In this document: piece after piece, positions 1-11,913 of the stretch
Position numbering within the stretch: the first letter of the stretch is position 1
Layout: each line of letters starts with the position of its first letter
Assembly (NCBI GenBank): GCA_003279585.1
Contig: QCHH01000003.1
Location: 1 to 64,000, forward strand
Direction of reading: 5' to 3'
Source of the DNA: Prochlorococcus sp. AG-402-A08
GTDB taxonomy: Bacteria > Cyanobacteriota > Cyanobacteriia > PCC-6307 > Cyanobiaceae
DNA: 64,000 nucleotides
Notes under the pieces: generated by a model
Seen by the model: the letters and a program-made list of their open reading frames with translations, nothing else
The model's database searches: none
Told to the model about the DNA's origin: nothing
Program-made: the position numbers and the translations under genes

Positions 1-22
1 GACTAGTGAATTGAAGAAAGTT

Positions 23-48
23 AGAGGTAACTTTTAAATATCACCTCT
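23..48 (-). other. Hairpin just downstream of rbcL
   Basis: An 8-bp stem (23-30 pairs with 41-48, one G-U wobble on the minus strand) with a 10-nt loop starts 8 nt after the rbcL stop. There is no uridine run directly after it, so it looks more like an RNA-processing or stabilising element than a terminator. In alpha-carboxysome operons rbcS normally follows rbcL; that gene would lie just outside the window, so this hairpin would sit in the rbcL-rbcS spacer. The function is inferred. Confidence 0.45.
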
Positions 49-56
49 ATATCTTT

Positions 57-1469
57 TTACTGAACGTCGAGTTTATCGACTGTATCGAATTCGAACTTAA
101 TCTCCTTCCATGTCTCAAGAGCAATTGCAAGCTCAGGGCTATGCTTTGCAGCTTCAAGAAGGATATCGCGACTTTCTTTTTCGATTTCTCTACCTGCATT
201 ACGTGCTTTAACACATGCTTCTAGAGCTACACGGTTCGCAGCCGCACCAGCAGCTGATCCCCATGGATGACCATGAGTACCACCACCAAACTGGAGACAT
301 GAATCATCTCCAAAGATTGCGAGCAATGCTGGCATATGCCAAACATGGATACCACCAGATGCCACAGCAAATACACCAGGCATAGAACCCCAATCTTGAT
401 CGAAGAAGTTACCGCGAGTACGGTCTTCAGGGACAAAGGATTCACGAAGGTTATCGATATAGCCAAGAGTTGTTTGACGATCTCCTTCTAGTTTTCCAAC
501 AACTGTTCCTGTATGAAGTTGGTCTCCGCCTGATAGGCGTAAACACTTCGCAAGAACTCTGAAGTGAATACCATGCTGAGGATGACGGTCAATAACCGCA
601 TGCATAGCACGGTGGATATGAAGAAGCATGCCGTTTTTACGACACCAGTTAGCCAGACCTGTATTAGCTGTAAAACCACCAGTAATGTAGTCATGCATGA
701 TGATGGGCATATCGAGTTCTTTCGCAAACTCAGCACGCTCATACATCTCCTCAGGAGTAGTCGCAGTACAGTTAAGGTAATGACCTTTAACTTCACCAGT
801 TTCCTGCTGGGCTAGCTTTACTGCTTCAGCAACGAATTCAAAACGCTCTCTCCAACGCTGGAATGGCTGAGAATTAATATTCTCATCATCTTTAGTTAGA
901 TCAAGACCGCCTCTTAAGCATTCGTATACAACGCGACCGTAGTTTTTACCTGAAAGACCTAGTTTCGGCTTAATAGTACAACCAAGTAATGGACGACCGT
1001 ACTTATTAAGACGGTCACGTTCAACTACGATTCCACTAGGTGGTCCACCACAGGTTTTGATGAATGCCATTGGGAAGCGAATATCTTCAAGGCGAAGATG
1101 ACGCAAGGCTTTAAAACCAAAGACGTTTCCAACAAGTGATGTTAAAACGTTAGTTATAGATCCTTCTTCAAAAAGATCTAATGGATAAGCAATAAATGCA
1201 TAGAAGGCATCCTTGTCTCCAGGGACATCTTCGATGCGATAACAGCGGCCTTTGTAGAACTCAAGATCTACTAGTAATTCAGACCAAACTGTTGACCATG
1301 TACCTGTGGATGATTCGGCTGCAACAGCTGCTGCAACCTCTTCTTTTGGTACACCTTCCTGACCTGTGCATTTAAAACATGCAAGTAAGTCAGTATCTAG
1401 GGGGACGTAGTCAGGAGTGAAGTAAGTATCTCTATACTCCTTAACTCCAGCATCATACTTTTTAGCCAT
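57..1469 (-). CDS. rbcL: RuBisCO large subunit, form IA
   Basis: This is the catalytic subunit of ribulose-1,5-bisphosphate carboxylase/oxygenase, 470 aa, full length for form IA. It fixes CO2 inside the alpha-carboxysome with RbcS. The catalytic TIKPK segment (Lys167) and the [10 protein letters not shown] segment carrying the carbamylated Lys193 are intact, as is loop-6 VGKLEGDR. The sequence is of the proteobacterial-like form IA type found in Prochlorococcus and marine Synechococcus, acquired by ancient transfer in that lineage. It lies 73 nt downstream of csoS1 on the same strand, the usual cso operon order. The ATG start at 1469 gives the expected N-terminus. Confidence 0.98.
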   Translation of the reverse strand: MAKKYDAGVKEYRDTYFTPDYVPLDTDLLACFKCTGQEGVPKEEVAAAVAAESSTGTWSTVWSELLVDLEFYKGRCYRIEDVPGDKDAFYAFIAYPLDLFEEGSITNVLTSLVGNVFGFKALRHLRLEDIRFPMAFIKTCGGPPSGIVVERDRLNKYGRPLLGCTIKPKLGLSGKNYGRVVYECLRGGLDLTKDDENINSQPFQRWRERFEFVAEAVKLAQQETGEVKGHYLNCTATTPEEMYERAEFAKELDMPIIMHDYITGGFTANTGLANWCRKNGMLLHIHRAMHAVIDRHPQHGIHFRVLAKCLRLSGGDQLHTGTVVGKLEGDRQTTLGYIDNLRESFVPEDRTRGNFFDQDWGSMPGVFAVASGGIHVWHMPALLAIFGDDSCLQFGGGTHGHPWGSAAGAAANRVALEACVKARNAGREIEKESRDILLEAAKHSPELAIALETWKEIKFEFDTVDKLDVQ

Positions 1470-1511
1470 TGATAGCTCCTGTTAATTAGTTTAGAAGGTT
1501 GAAAATTTGAA

Positions 1512-1533
1512 AAGTCCTCTCCTCTTAGGACTT
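1512..1533 (-). other. Hairpin in the csoS1-rbcL spacer
   Basis: A perfect 7-bp stem (AAGTCCT at 1512-1518, AGGACTT at 1527-1533) with an 8-nt loop lies about 10 nt after the csoS1 stop. On the minus strand it is followed by a moderately T-rich stretch. It could act as a partial terminator or an RNA-stabilising element, separating very abundant shell-protein message from rbcL message. Only the structure is seen; the role is inferred. Confidence 0.5.
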
Positions 1534-1542
1534 AGTCAAAAT

Positions 1543-1854
1543 TCAGTCCTTCTGACCCAAGAAGTTACCGTTACCCAAAGCTGGCTCAACTTCACGATGA
1601 GGACGAGCAATGATGTGAGCTGCAACGAGTCCGTCACCTACACGCTCACAAGCGTCTGCACCTGCACGAACTGCAGCGTTTACAGCACCAGTTTCACCAC
1701 GAACTAAAACTGTTACGTAACCACCACCAACAAACTCACGACCAATCAACCGCACTTCTGCTGCCTTGGTCATCGCGTCAGCAGCTTCTATAGCTGGTAC
1801 TAATCCGCGTGTCTCGATCATGCCGAGAGCAATACCCATTGTTTCGCTAGCCAT
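1543..1854 (-). CDS. csoS1: Carboxysome shell protein CsoS1
   Basis: This 103-aa single-domain bacterial microcompartment (BMC) protein forms the hexameric facets of the alpha-carboxysome shell. The whole chain is one BMC fold beginning near Ala-Leu-Gly-Met-Ile-Glu-Thr-Arg-Gly, with the conserved GREFVGGGYVTV segment lining the pore region and a C-terminal AAHIIARPH segment. Length matches the family. It is the first gene of the cso operon here, directly upstream of rbcL, with a 357-nt leader/intergenic region before the divergent rdgB. A hairpin separates it from rbcL. Confidence 0.97.
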   Translation of the reverse strand: MASETMGIALGMIETRGLVPAIEAADAMTKAAEVRLIGREFVGGGYVTVLVRGETGAVNAAVRAGADACERVGDGLVAAHIIARPHREVEPALGNGNFLGQKD

Positions 1855-2211
1855 GTCCTATTTCAGTAAAGGGATGGAATGTTCAGGAGGGACAATGGCC
1901 CGCCAAAGAGCAATTAGTCAAGGGGATTTTCTAATAGCGCTGATTACAGTTTCTAGTCCCACATATAAGCTGGGCTTATCACCCTTGCTACGACAGTTGA
2001 GTAACGCTGTTCGATCAACGGTTAGGACATACTCATATTGCATTGCGTAAACTTGTTCATGTAGTTATTTTTACCCATGAGACAGCTTCCTGGCCATGTC
2101 AGGGTTGGAATGTTCGCCCAAAAACTGTCTCAAAATCATCTAAAAAATTCAACGGCTATTGTTTTTAACTTCTTCCTGTAAGACTATATAGATCTAATTA
2201 AATTATTTGAT
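1855..2211. promoter_or_regulatory. Divergent csoS1 / rdgB intergenic region
   Basis: This 357-bp gene-free stretch must hold the promoters for the carboxysome operon (minus strand) and rdgB (plus strand). A 15-nt direct repeat with one mismatch (AGGGWTGGAATGTTC) occurs at 1870-1884 and 2101-2115. A short hairpin ATAAGC-TGG-GCTTAT lies near 1964-1978. A TATATA-like -10 candidate for rdgB lies near 2186. On the plus strand a 51-codon open frame (1895-2050) is preceded by a strong AGGAGG at good spacing, but it runs antisense to the csoS1 leader and I do not recognise the peptide. Confidence 0.5.
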
Positions 2212-2799
2212 TTGGAAAAGCCACTAATAACCATAGCTAGTGGTAATCCCAAGAAGGTTGCCGAAATAGAAGCAATGCTTGGGCCACTCCCAATTGAAGT
2301 CAAGAAACAACCTAGCTCTCTGGATGTTGAAGAAACAGGAAAAACCTACCTGGATAATGCAATATTGAAAGCAAAAGCAGCGGCAGAAATAACTAACAGT
2401 TGGACTATTGCGGACGATTCTGGACTTGAAATTGATTCTCTTGGTAATGCCCCTGGTATCTTTTCTGCGCGACTTGCGGACACAAATGAAAAAAAGATAG
2501 ATAAGATTCTTACTGCTCTTGGCGACAGTCCATACAGAAGTGCAAAAGTTTGCAGCGTAATGGTGCTCTGTACAAACACTGGAGAGATTATCAAAAATAC
2601 AATAGGGATTTGCTGGGGTGAAATTTTAAAAAAGCCTGCTTATCCAAATGGTGAATTTGAATCATTATTTTGGGTTCGTGAAACTAATTGCACTTATGGA
2701 GAATTAAATAATGCCCAATTATCAAAACATGGAAGTAGAGGTAAAGCAGCTAGAGAATTAGCTCCTTACCTTTTGAAAGCGATAGGAATTAAAAAATAA
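2212..2799 (+). CDS. rdgB: dITP/XTP pyrophosphatase, RdgB/HAM1 family
   Basis: This 195-aa enzyme hydrolyses non-canonical purine nucleoside triphosphates (dITP, XTP) to monophosphates and pyrophosphate, keeping them out of DNA and RNA. N-terminal SGNPKKVAEIE (about residues 10-20), the ADDSGLEID active-site segment with its aspartates (about 67-75), and a C-terminal SRGKAARE nucleotide-binding segment identify the family. It starts at TTG (2212); no in-frame ATG gives a full N-terminus. The gene is tail-to-tail with csoS1D, the two stop codons abutting with no spacer. Confidence 0.93.
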   Translation: MEKPLITIASGNPKKVAEIEAMLGPLPIEVKKQPSSLDVEETGKTYLDNAILKAKAAAEITNSWTIADDSGLEIDSLGNAPGIFSARLADTNEKKIDKILTALGDSPYRSAKVCSVMVLCTNTGEIIKNTIGICWGEILKKPAYPNGEFESLFWVRETNCTYGELNNAQLSKHGSRGKAARELAPYLLKAIGIKK

Positions 2800-3576
2800 T
2801 TAACTTCTATTTATGTGATCAATAGCTCTCATTGCCGCCGCCGCCGCCTCCTCAACATCGCCTTCTTTACCCGCTAAAGTCAGCCTTCCAAAAGCACCAA
2901 CTCCTTTCACATCAACGATTGTGATATTTGATGCCTTCTCTGCCTCGTTTGCAGCCATCAAAACATATCCCGCTGGTTCAGTCTCAAGAATAAACATACT
3001 CATGCCTGATTGAATCATTGAGCCACGTCTGTTTTGACGATTGATCAAAACAGCATGATCAGGAGTAATAGAACGAATAACTTCAGTCCAAGTAACTTGA
3101 GGATTAGTTCTCCTGTCAATTGTGCTTCCTATGGCATCTAAAACGACATCGCCTGAATGCAGTACTGTACTTTGATCTCGGTGATAAAGAGCAAGAGATC
3201 CAAATGCCCTTTCAACTATCATTTGGCCTAATCGAACGTTGCTGGCTTTTAGTGCAATATCAGTAACCCTGTGCACAGCCATTCCAGGAGAAACCTCCAT
3301 CCAAAGGCAAGCGTCACCAGGTATGGGTAAAAATCCTGAACTTGCAGTTCCCATATAAGCCGCAAGTTGAGGTTGCAAAGAATCTAGGAACACATAGGTT
3401 CTTAATTCAATTTGTTTTACATGACTTGCTTGCCGAGCAACCAACGATTTTTCCGAATCAGTTGTTATTACTCTCTTTGGATCGTCAGCAAGATATTCAT
3501 TTACCTCTGCACCAGTAACTCTCTGGCTGCCACCTAGTCGCCTTTCATTATTTTCAAATGTGGCGAATCTTGTCAT
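2800..3576 (-). CDS. csoS1D: Tandem-domain carboxysome shell protein CsoS1D
   Basis: This 258-aa protein has an N-terminal extension of about 50 residues followed by two BMC domains. CsoS1D forms pseudohexameric trimers that stack and have a large gated pore, thought to pass RuBP and other larger metabolites. The adjacent Glu122-Arg123 pair (in the MIVERAFG segment) matches the gating Glu/Arg pair known from the Prochlorococcus MED4 protein, with a two-residue offset. It lies outside the main cso operon but only about 1 kb from csoS1, as in other Prochlorococcus. It starts at ATG; its stop codon abuts that of rdgB. Confidence 0.94.
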   Translation of the reverse strand: MTRFATFENNERRLGGSQRVTGAEVNEYLADDPKRVITTDSEKSLVARQASHVKQIELRTYVFLDSLQPQLAAYMGTASSGFLPIPGDACLWMEVSPGMAVHRVTDIALKASNVRLGQMIVERAFGSLALYHRDQSTVLHSGDVVLDAIGSTIDRRTNPQVTWTEVIRSITPDHAVLINRQNRRGSMIQSGMSMFILETEPAGYVLMAANEAEKASNITIVDVKGVGAFGRLTLAGKEGDVEEAAAAAMRAIDHINRS

Positions 3577-3677
3577 GGGCGGGATATTACCTCAAAGATT
3601 GCCTTTTTAGCTAGCAATTTAGACTTGCATGCTGAATTTAAGCCGATAAATTCAATATATATTGATCTGAATGAAGA

Positions 3678-4043
3678 ATGTCTGCACCTCAGCCAAAGGA
3701 TTCAAAAAACAATACCTCAAATACTGAAATCAATTCTGAACAAGCGCTTGGTTTAGTCTCATTAAGTCTTATGCAAAAATTGTCTGATAAAGGTATTGAC
3801 AAATTGAATTGGTTAAAAGAAGACGAAAAATGTGATACGTATGAGCTGCGTCAAAGACTTGAACTAACTTCTCTAGCTATAGAAACAGGTGCTCCACTTA
3901 GCACTGCAGAAGTTTCTAAACTTTTAGGCGTTAGGCCAGGATCCTCAAAAGTTGAGAGAGGTGGTCTCATTGCTAAGAAGATATCAAGAAATGTTTGGAG
4001 ATTAATTAAATCAAGCCAAGAAAGTTCTCATTGGCGTAATTAG
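3678..4043 (+). CDS. Conserved picocyanobacterial protein of unknown function
   Basis: This is a 121-aa soluble protein with no signal peptide or membrane segment. The first 20 residues are polar and probably disordered. The C-terminal half (about 75-115) reads as a compact helical domain: APLSTAEVSKLLGVRPGS then ISRNVWRLIK resembles a small helix-turn-helix. That would suggest a DNA- or RNA-binding role, but I do not recognise a named family. It ends 11 nt before the 3' end of chlB, which runs the other way. Confidence 0.8.
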   Translation: MSAPQPKDSKNNTSNTEINSEQALGLVSLSLMQKLSDKGIDKLNWLKEDEKCDTYELRQRLELTSLAIETGAPLSTAEVSKLLGVRPGSSKVERGGLIAKKISRNVWRLIKSSQESSHWRN

Positions 4044-4054
4044 AAATATTAAAT

Positions 4055-5632
4055 CTAGGCTTTATAATGAGCCTTAGCGTCATAAAGAGTTTCTTCGTTG
4101 ATCTCTCTGCATCCAGCTTGGCGGGCATAATTCTCTGTATTTCTTCTTACTTTACCTCTTACAAAAAATGGGATTTTAGAAAGCTCCCTTTCACCTTCAT
4201 GAGTCCATATAGGATCTGCACTAGTATTTGTTGAATCATTCGAAATTGTAGTTTTAACTCCTTGATTAATATTTTCAGTTCCTTTCCCACCTAAATGGCC
4301 TAAGTGACTTTGATGACCGTCCACAAATTCAAAGTCATGCTTAAACATTCCAATTAAATGTTCCTCAAGTCCCATCATTAGTGGATGTACCCAGTCATCA
4401 AAAATTACATTTGCACCCTCCCATCCCATTTGAGGGCTGTATCGAGCAGGTACATCCTGAACATGCATTGGTGTGCTGATTACAGCGCATGGAATCCCAA
4501 GTCTTTTTGCACTATGTCGCTCCATTTGTGTACCAAGAACTAATTCTGGAGATGTTTCTTTTATCGCTTCTTCTACCTCTAAGTAGTCATTTGTTATCAA
4601 TGCCTCTAAGCCAAGTGCCTTAGCGGCTGGACGAACTTTCCTAGCCATTTCACGACTATAAGTTCCTAGGCCAACAACTTTAAAACCAAGCTCCTCGTTA
4701 GCAATTCTTGCTGCAGCAAGTGCGTGTGTACCGTCTCCAAAAATAAAGACTCTTTTCCCTGTTAGATAATTTGAATCTACTGAATTCGAGTACCAAGTTA
4801 ATTTCGAATTATTTGATTCGTTTACTGATTGAGGGATTTCCATCCCCAAAACTTCGTGTAATTCCCTAAGAAAATCCTGAGTAGCCCCTACACCAAGAGG
4901 AACTGTTGTGGTATAAGGAATATTTAAATTTCTTTCAAGCCAAATACAAGTTGATTCCGCTATCTCTGGATAAAGGCAAACATTCACATCTGCATCTGGT
5001 ATTCGAATTATGTCTGCGGGTGAAGCTCCCAAAGGGGCTACAACATTGACGTCTATACCGTGCTGACCTAGTAGTTTTTGTATTTCTAAAATATCATCAC
5101 GACATCTAAAGCCAAGCAAAGTTGGACCAAGAAGATTTACTCTCGGTCTTCTTTTCTCTTCCTGCCAAGTTTGTTTTGATTCTTCCGAGTGATCTTTTAG
5201 TAAATTCCTTACTATTTGATAGAAAGTCTCAGAGCCACCCCAGTTTTCCTTTTTGCTATAAGCAGGTAACTCTAGGCTGACAATTGGGATATCAAACCCC
5301 ATACCTTTAGCAAGTGAACCAGGCTGATCTTGAATTAATTCGGCTGTACAACTTTCTCCAACTAAAAGAGCCTCTGGATTAAACCTATCAACAGCTTCTT
5401 TTATGTGTCCTTTTACAAGTTCAGCTGTATCACCTCCTAAATCTCTAGCTTGAAAAGTTGTATAAGTTACAGGTGGCCTAGTACCACGACGTTCAATCAT
5501 CGTGAAAAGAAGATCAGCATATGTATCTCCTTGAGGAGCATGTAAAACATAATGCAGTTTTTTCATCGACGTAGCAATCCTCATTGCTCCAATATGAGGA
5601 GGGCCTTCGTATGTCCAAAGAGTTAATTCCAT
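4055..5632 (-). CDS. chlB: Light-independent protochlorophyllide reductase subunit B
   Basis: This 525-aa protein is the beta subunit of the NB component of dark-operative protochlorophyllide oxidoreductase (DPOR), which reduces ring D of protochlorophyllide to chlorophyllide a using electrons from ChlL. Asp36 (in [10 protein letters not shown]), the unusual non-cysteine ligand of the NB [4Fe-4S] cluster, is present. The C-terminal segment from about residue 470 is the protochlorophyllide-reductase helical domain. It lies 4 nt downstream of chlN on the same strand, so the two are surely co-transcribed. Confidence 0.98.
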   Translation of the reverse strand: MELTLWTYEGPPHIGAMRIATSMKKLHYVLHAPQGDTYADLLFTMIERRGTRPPVTYTTFQARDLGGDTAELVKGHIKEAVDRFNPEALLVGESCTAELIQDQPGSLAKGMGFDIPIVSLELPAYSKKENWGGSETFYQIVRNLLKDHSEESKQTWQEEKRRPRVNLLGPTLLGFRCRDDILEIQKLLGQHGIDVNVVAPLGASPADIIRIPDADVNVCLYPEIAESTCIWLERNLNIPYTTTVPLGVGATQDFLRELHEVLGMEIPQSVNESNNSKLTWYSNSVDSNYLTGKRVFIFGDGTHALAAARIANEELGFKVVGLGTYSREMARKVRPAAKALGLEALITNDYLEVEEAIKETSPELVLGTQMERHSAKRLGIPCAVISTPMHVQDVPARYSPQMGWEGANVIFDDWVHPLMMGLEEHLIGMFKHDFEFVDGHQSHLGHLGGKGTENINQGVKTTISNDSTNTSADPIWTHEGERELSKIPFFVRGKVRRNTENYARQAGCREINEETLYDAKAHYKA

Positions 5633-5636
5633 GAAG

Positions 5637-8144
<2,508 letters not shown>

Positions 8145-8149
8145 ACAAC

Positions 8150-8177
8150 TAGTTGGAGGTTTATTTCAACCCAACTA
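8150..8177. terminator. Weak bidirectional hairpin between chlL and por
   Basis: TAGTTGG (8150-8156) pairs with CCAACTA (8171-8177) around a 14-nt loop, between the convergent ends of chlL and por and overlapping the last por codons. T-richness is only modest on either side. A weak shared terminator is the likeliest reading. Confidence 0.25.
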
Positions 8178-9174
8178 ATTGCATAGATAACTCCCAGACC
8201 TTTCTGGAAGTAACTGGATCGGTTACACGATCAGACAATTCTTGTGAAAATTGTTGTCTATCTTTTCGTTGTCTATTACCCCAACTCCAATGCACACCAG
8301 AAATAGCAAATTGAGGATCTGAAACAACTTGGGCTACCCTGTCACCAGCAAGAGCTTCACTAACAAAACCTCCTGTAATTAATTTCTGAAACCATGGAAA
8401 CAACCACTGGAAAAGTTTAGGAGTATTTCTAAATAATCTGGTATTAGCTACACATCCAGGATATAGAGAGCTAAAAAGAATTGGAGAAGAATTAAATCGC
8501 CTATGTAATTCTTGCGTTGTAATCATATTGCATAACTTACTATCTTTATATGCTTTGCCTGGTTTAAAACGTTTACCACTTGCCATTGAGATTGGGTCGC
8601 AAAAACCTTCTTCAAAACCAGATAGATTTCCTAAATCAGCTGGAGCTGGTATTGGTATTTTCCCTCCAAGTTCTTTGTTATTAGCAGTTACTGTTCCTAA
8701 AATAACTACCCTAGATGATTCCACCCCCCAGGATCTTCCCTTCCAGACTGGTCTTGAAGACTTACTAAGATTTTCTAAAAGCAACTGAATTAATAAAAAA
8801 TGTCCAAAATGATTTGTTGCCATTGATATTTCATATCCCTGTGGAGACCTCAATGGTTTTTTTAAACGAGGAAGATATACAGCAGCATTACAAACCAAAG
8901 CATCCAATGGGTTTTCCAAATCTTCTAGAAGACTTTTAGCCCCATTGCGTACGCTATCCAAGTCGCCAAGATCAATTTGAATGTGTTTAAGTTGTCTTGG
9001 ACTATTAATAGGTAATCCTACTGCTGATGCAGAAGCTTCAGCTCTTAGAGAACATCTATTTGCTGTAATAACTCTCCACCCCCTCTCTACCAATGACTTT
9101 GTTGCATACAACCCAACTCCTGATGTTGTTCCAGTAATTAAGACAGTTCCTGGTGCCGCTTGTACTAGAGCCAT
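8161..9174 (-). CDS. por: Light-dependent protochlorophyllide oxidoreductase
   Basis: This 337-aa short-chain dehydrogenase (LPOR) reduces protochlorophyllide to chlorophyllide with NADPH when light is absorbed. An N-terminal TGTTSGVG dinucleotide-binding motif (about 15-22), NAAVY (about 105), and the catalytic Tyr-x-x-x-Lys in AYKDSKLCN (about 210, with the conserved Cys after it) are present. Length agrees with cyanobacterial POR. It converges with chlL, leaving 16 nt between stops, so the dark and light routes for the same reaction are clustered. Confidence 0.98.
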   Translation of the reverse strand: MALVQAAPGTVLITGTTSGVGLYATKSLVERGWRVITANRCSLRAEASASAVGLPINSPRQLKHIQIDLGDLDSVRNGAKSLLEDLENPLDALVCNAAVYLPRLKKPLRSPQGYEISMATNHFGHFLLIQLLLENLSKSSRPVWKGRSWGVESSRVVILGTVTANNKELGGKIPIPAPADLGNLSGFEEGFCDPISMASGKRFKPGKAYKDSKLCNMITTQELHRRFNSSPILFSSLYPGCVANTRLFRNTPKLFQWLFPWFQKLITGGFVSEALAGDRVAQVVSDPQFAISGVHWSWGNRQRKDRQQFSQELSDRVTDPVTSRKVWELSMQLVGLK

Positions 9175-9243
9175 CTTCCTTTAGTAAAAACTATTTTAAA
9201 TCAATTTCAAACACAAATCTAAACCTAAGAGAAGCGAAGTTAA

Positions 9244-9648
9244 TCATCGCCAGATAACTCTGACACTATTTGGAGTAATCCACTGATCTTGCTCCTTCAA
9301 AAATCTTTGTTCTCCACCATTAGTAAACATTTCATCAAAACGCAATCTTAACTTTTGAAGTTTTTTTGATTCCTTTTCTAATAAATATGACAACTCTAGA
9401 TTTCTATTCACACGTTGATGAGAAGCAAGACCTAAGTTTACAAGACTGGTTGTAAAGACAATTAATAATCCAAACTTTAAAATCAATCCCAAATTGCTAT
9501 ATAAAAGCTCTCGCCTGACATCTTCTTTCTGAAATTCAGAGACTTGAGTAAAAGCATCGATTTTTTTATTTATAGAAGGATTACTCTTTCTAATTTTTTT
9601 TGAACGATTCCTTCTGAATGGCTCTTCAATTCGTTGAGGTTGTCCCAA
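9244..9648 (-). CDS. Bitopic membrane protein with coiled coil, possibly FtsB/DivIC-like
   Basis: This 134-aa protein has a basic N-terminus of about 50 residues, one hydrophobic segment (about 52-70, ILKFGLLIVFTTSLVNLG), then a charged helical stretch with coiled-coil character (about 77-105) and a short C-terminal motif QDQWITPNSVRVIW. That layout matches small divisome proteins (FtsL/FtsB/DivIC), but the match is architectural only; I do not recognise the sequence family. It starts at TTG (9648); the upstream in-frame codons contain no ATG. It is downstream of por on the same strand. Confidence 0.7.
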   Translation of the reverse strand: MGQPQRIEEPFRRNRSKKIRKSNPSINKKIDAFTQVSEFQKEDVRRELLYSNLGLILKFGLLIVFTTSLVNLGLASHQRVNRNLELSYLLEKESKKLQKLRLRFDEMFTNGGEQRFLKEQDQWITPNSVRVIWR

Positions 9649-9872
9649 AATTAAATGACATCTCCCAATTTTTTTTATAATAACTTAATTAATAGTGGAA
9701 TCAATTCTTTGACTTATATCAACAAATTTATAAATTCAAAAAGAAATTAACTAAAGGAAAATATAAAGAAATTTAAGTTATCTTGGAATCAAATAAAGCT
9801 ATAATTTAGTTAAAGTTTATGATATTCAAAATTTCCTTAAAAAGTTTTTAGTACAAATAACTAAAAATCAAA

Positions 9873-10607
9873 ATGAGCAATCTAGAAGAAGTCCTTTATT
9901 TAAAGCCTCTAGAATTAAGTGGACCAGAGCAAATGGCAATTGATCTTTTCCTCTTAGAGAAGTCATTTACTGATAATAATTTCAATATGGCAATACGTTT
10001 TTATACCTGGGATGGTGACTGGTTATCAATTGGAAAAAATCAAAAAGAACTTCCAAAAACATGGCTTAAACTTTTAAAAAATAAACAATTAAAAATTGTG
10101 CGGAGGCCTAGTGGAGGTAAAGCTGTTCTTCATAGTAGAGGACTAACTTATGCACTTATATGGAAATATCCACCAAGAAATAAGAAAGAATCATATTTCA
10201 AGATAACTCAATGGCTAAAAGATGGTTTTAAAAAAGCTGGAGTGGATCTATTTTTTGGAAATCAACCGGTCAACATATCAAATAGTAATTGTTTTGCAAC
10301 TTCAACATTAGCTGACTTGGTTGATAAATATAAAAATAAATATATTGGAAGTGCTCAATACTGGAAAAAGGGTCACTTACTTCAGCATGGAGAGATATTA
10401 ATGGAACCTTCAAAACAATTATGGAAAAAAGTTTTTAATACTGATCCACCCAAAATAAAAAATGAACTCAAGGAAAAAGATAAAGTTATAATTTATTTAA
10501 AAAAATCTTTAAGTGAAACATGGCCCAATTTAAATCTATCAAATTATAAGTTAGATAGTAATGATTACAAAGTAATAAAACGTCTAGCTAAAAATTCTAC
10601 ATGGTAA
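9873..10607 (+). CDS. Lipoate-protein ligase A family protein
   Basis: This 244-aa protein belongs to the LplA/LipB/BirA superfamily, which attaches lipoyl (or biotinyl) groups to carrier-domain lysines such as pyruvate dehydrogenase E2 or glycine cleavage H protein. The lipoyl-AMP-binding signature RRPSGGKAVLH is clear at about residues 75-85, followed by NCFAT and GSAQYWKKGHLLQHG, which matches the family GSAQ-x-LQHG pattern with Tyr where Arg is usual. It lacks the C-terminal accessory domain of E. coli LplA. Substrate is not provable from the sequence. It converges with the site-2 protease gene, 7 nt apart. Confidence 0.88.
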   Translation: MSNLEEVLYLKPLELSGPEQMAIDLFLLEKSFTDNNFNMAIRFYTWDGDWLSIGKNQKELPKTWLKLLKNKQLKIVRRPSGGKAVLHSRGLTYALIWKYPPRNKKESYFKITQWLKDGFKKAGVDLFFGNQPVNISNSNCFATSTLADLVDKYKNKYIGSAQYWKKGHLLQHGEILMEPSKQLWKKVFNTDPPKIKNELKEKDKVIIYLKKSLSETWPNLNLSNYKLDSNDYKVIKRLAKNSTW

Positions 10608-10614
10608 GTCGTTC

Positions 10615-11874
10615 TTAATCTTCCTCTGAATCATTTAAAAGCATTGATTTTGCTATATTTGATAAGTTCAATCCTAATGGGTATATATTTTCTTTTCTTG
10701 CAACTTTAATTAATTGGTCTGGAATTGTAAGTCCAATTTTTTTGAGTACTGCTTTCCCTACATCTAACCTATCTAAAGTACCAATAGGAAGACCAGCCAG
10801 AGAAAGAACAAGAAGTCTTGCATCTTTTGTATTTTCTATTTTTATTATTGCTTTCCATAATGATTCTTTTTCACTGATTGATGGTAATTCATCTATTGGT
10901 AATGCAAATTCGAAAAGATACTTTTTATCCCAATACTGAACAGCAATATTCTTCAAAATATCTTCATTTACATAACCAACCCATCTACCTTCTCTACATA
11001 AAAGAATCCATTCTAAAATAGAGGAATTATCTTTATTGAATGAATTATTTCTAGATAAAACTTTAACTGGTAAATCATCATCTAGAACCCTGTATGAACG
11101 ACTACAAACTTGACTGACATTTAATTCATATAATATCTTTTGTATTTGAATGATTTGGCTCTGTGACTTAGATGAAGTAAAGATAAATAAACCAATAATA
11201 AATAAGCCAATTGCAGTATAAAAACTACCACTAAATAAACTAAGGATACCTAAAAAGATAGCAAGAAAAGAAATTAATCTTGCTGAAACTATTGCAACTT
11301 TAATCCCTGCCTTCTTACTCCCTGTAAAGTGCCATACTAAAGATTTCAATATTACACCTCCATCAAGAGGAATTATAGGTATTAAGTTAAATAAGCCTAT
11401 TAAAAGATTAAGGCTACCAACTTGCTTAAATAAATTAGAAGTAATAATATTTGATACTGATAAATTATTGCTTAATGAAATCATTGAAAAAGCTAATAAA
11501 AGACTAACAATTGGTCCTGAAATTGCAATTTTCAAACTTCCTTTTGAAGTCTTACATTCCTTTTCAAGATTTGCCATTCCTCCAAGAAAAAAAAGTGTTA
11601 TATCTCTTACTTTTAGACCTTCTCCAATTGCCATAAAAGAATGAGCCAGTTCGTGTAATAAAACAGATAAAAATACAAGCAATGATGTAATAAGACCTAT
11701 CAGCCATCCATTCCAAATCGATGCTTGACCATCAAAAAGTGTCTCAAAATTATCTCTTGCTGACAAAGTAAAATATAAGAAAACCAAAAACCAACTAGGA
11801 TGGATCCTTAAAGGGATGCCTTTGATTTTCATAACTTCCCAACTACCCAAACTTAAAGTCCTCCAAATTCTCAA
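10615..11874 (-). CDS. Site-2 protease family zinc metalloprotease (M50) with CBS-type region
   Basis: This 419-aa multi-pass membrane protein is an intramembrane metalloprotease of the S2P/SpoIVFB type. The zinc-binding HELAH is at residues 74-78 and the second metal motif (NLIPIIPLDGG) is near residue 170. About five or six hydrophobic segments occupy residues 25-235. The C-terminal 180 residues are soluble and resemble a CBS-domain pair, as in other cyanobacterial S2P homologues. Substrates are unknown; homologues cleave membrane-anchored transcription factors or anti-sigma factors. Confidence 0.92.
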   Translation of the reverse strand: MRIWRTLSLGSWEVMKIKGIPLRIHPSWFLVFLYFTLSARDNFETLFDGQASIWNGWLIGLITSLLVFLSVLLHELAHSFMAIGEGLKVRDITLFFLGGMANLEKECKTSKGSLKIAISGPIVSLLLAFSMISLSNNLSVSNIITSNLFKQVGSLNLLIGLFNLIPIIPLDGGVILKSLVWHFTGSKKAGIKVAIVSARLISFLAIFLGILSLFSGSFYTAIGLFIIGLFIFTSSKSQSQIIQIQKILYELNVSQVCSRSYRVLDDDLPVKVLSRNNSFNKDNSSILEWILLCREGRWVGYVNEDILKNIAVQYWDKKYLFEFALPIDELPSISEKESLWKAIIKIENTKDARLLVLSLAGLPIGTLDRLDVGKAVLKKIGLTIPDQLIKVARKENIYPLGLNLSNIAKSMLLNDSEED

Positions 11875-11913
11875 AAAAATCTATTTCATTCAATCCTAAT
11901 AAAAGTTCTGGGA

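Noticed and set aside
1507-1707. 66-codon plus-strand frame over csoS1
   Set aside because: It is antisense to the highly conserved CsoS1 coding sequence and has no plausible ribosome site.
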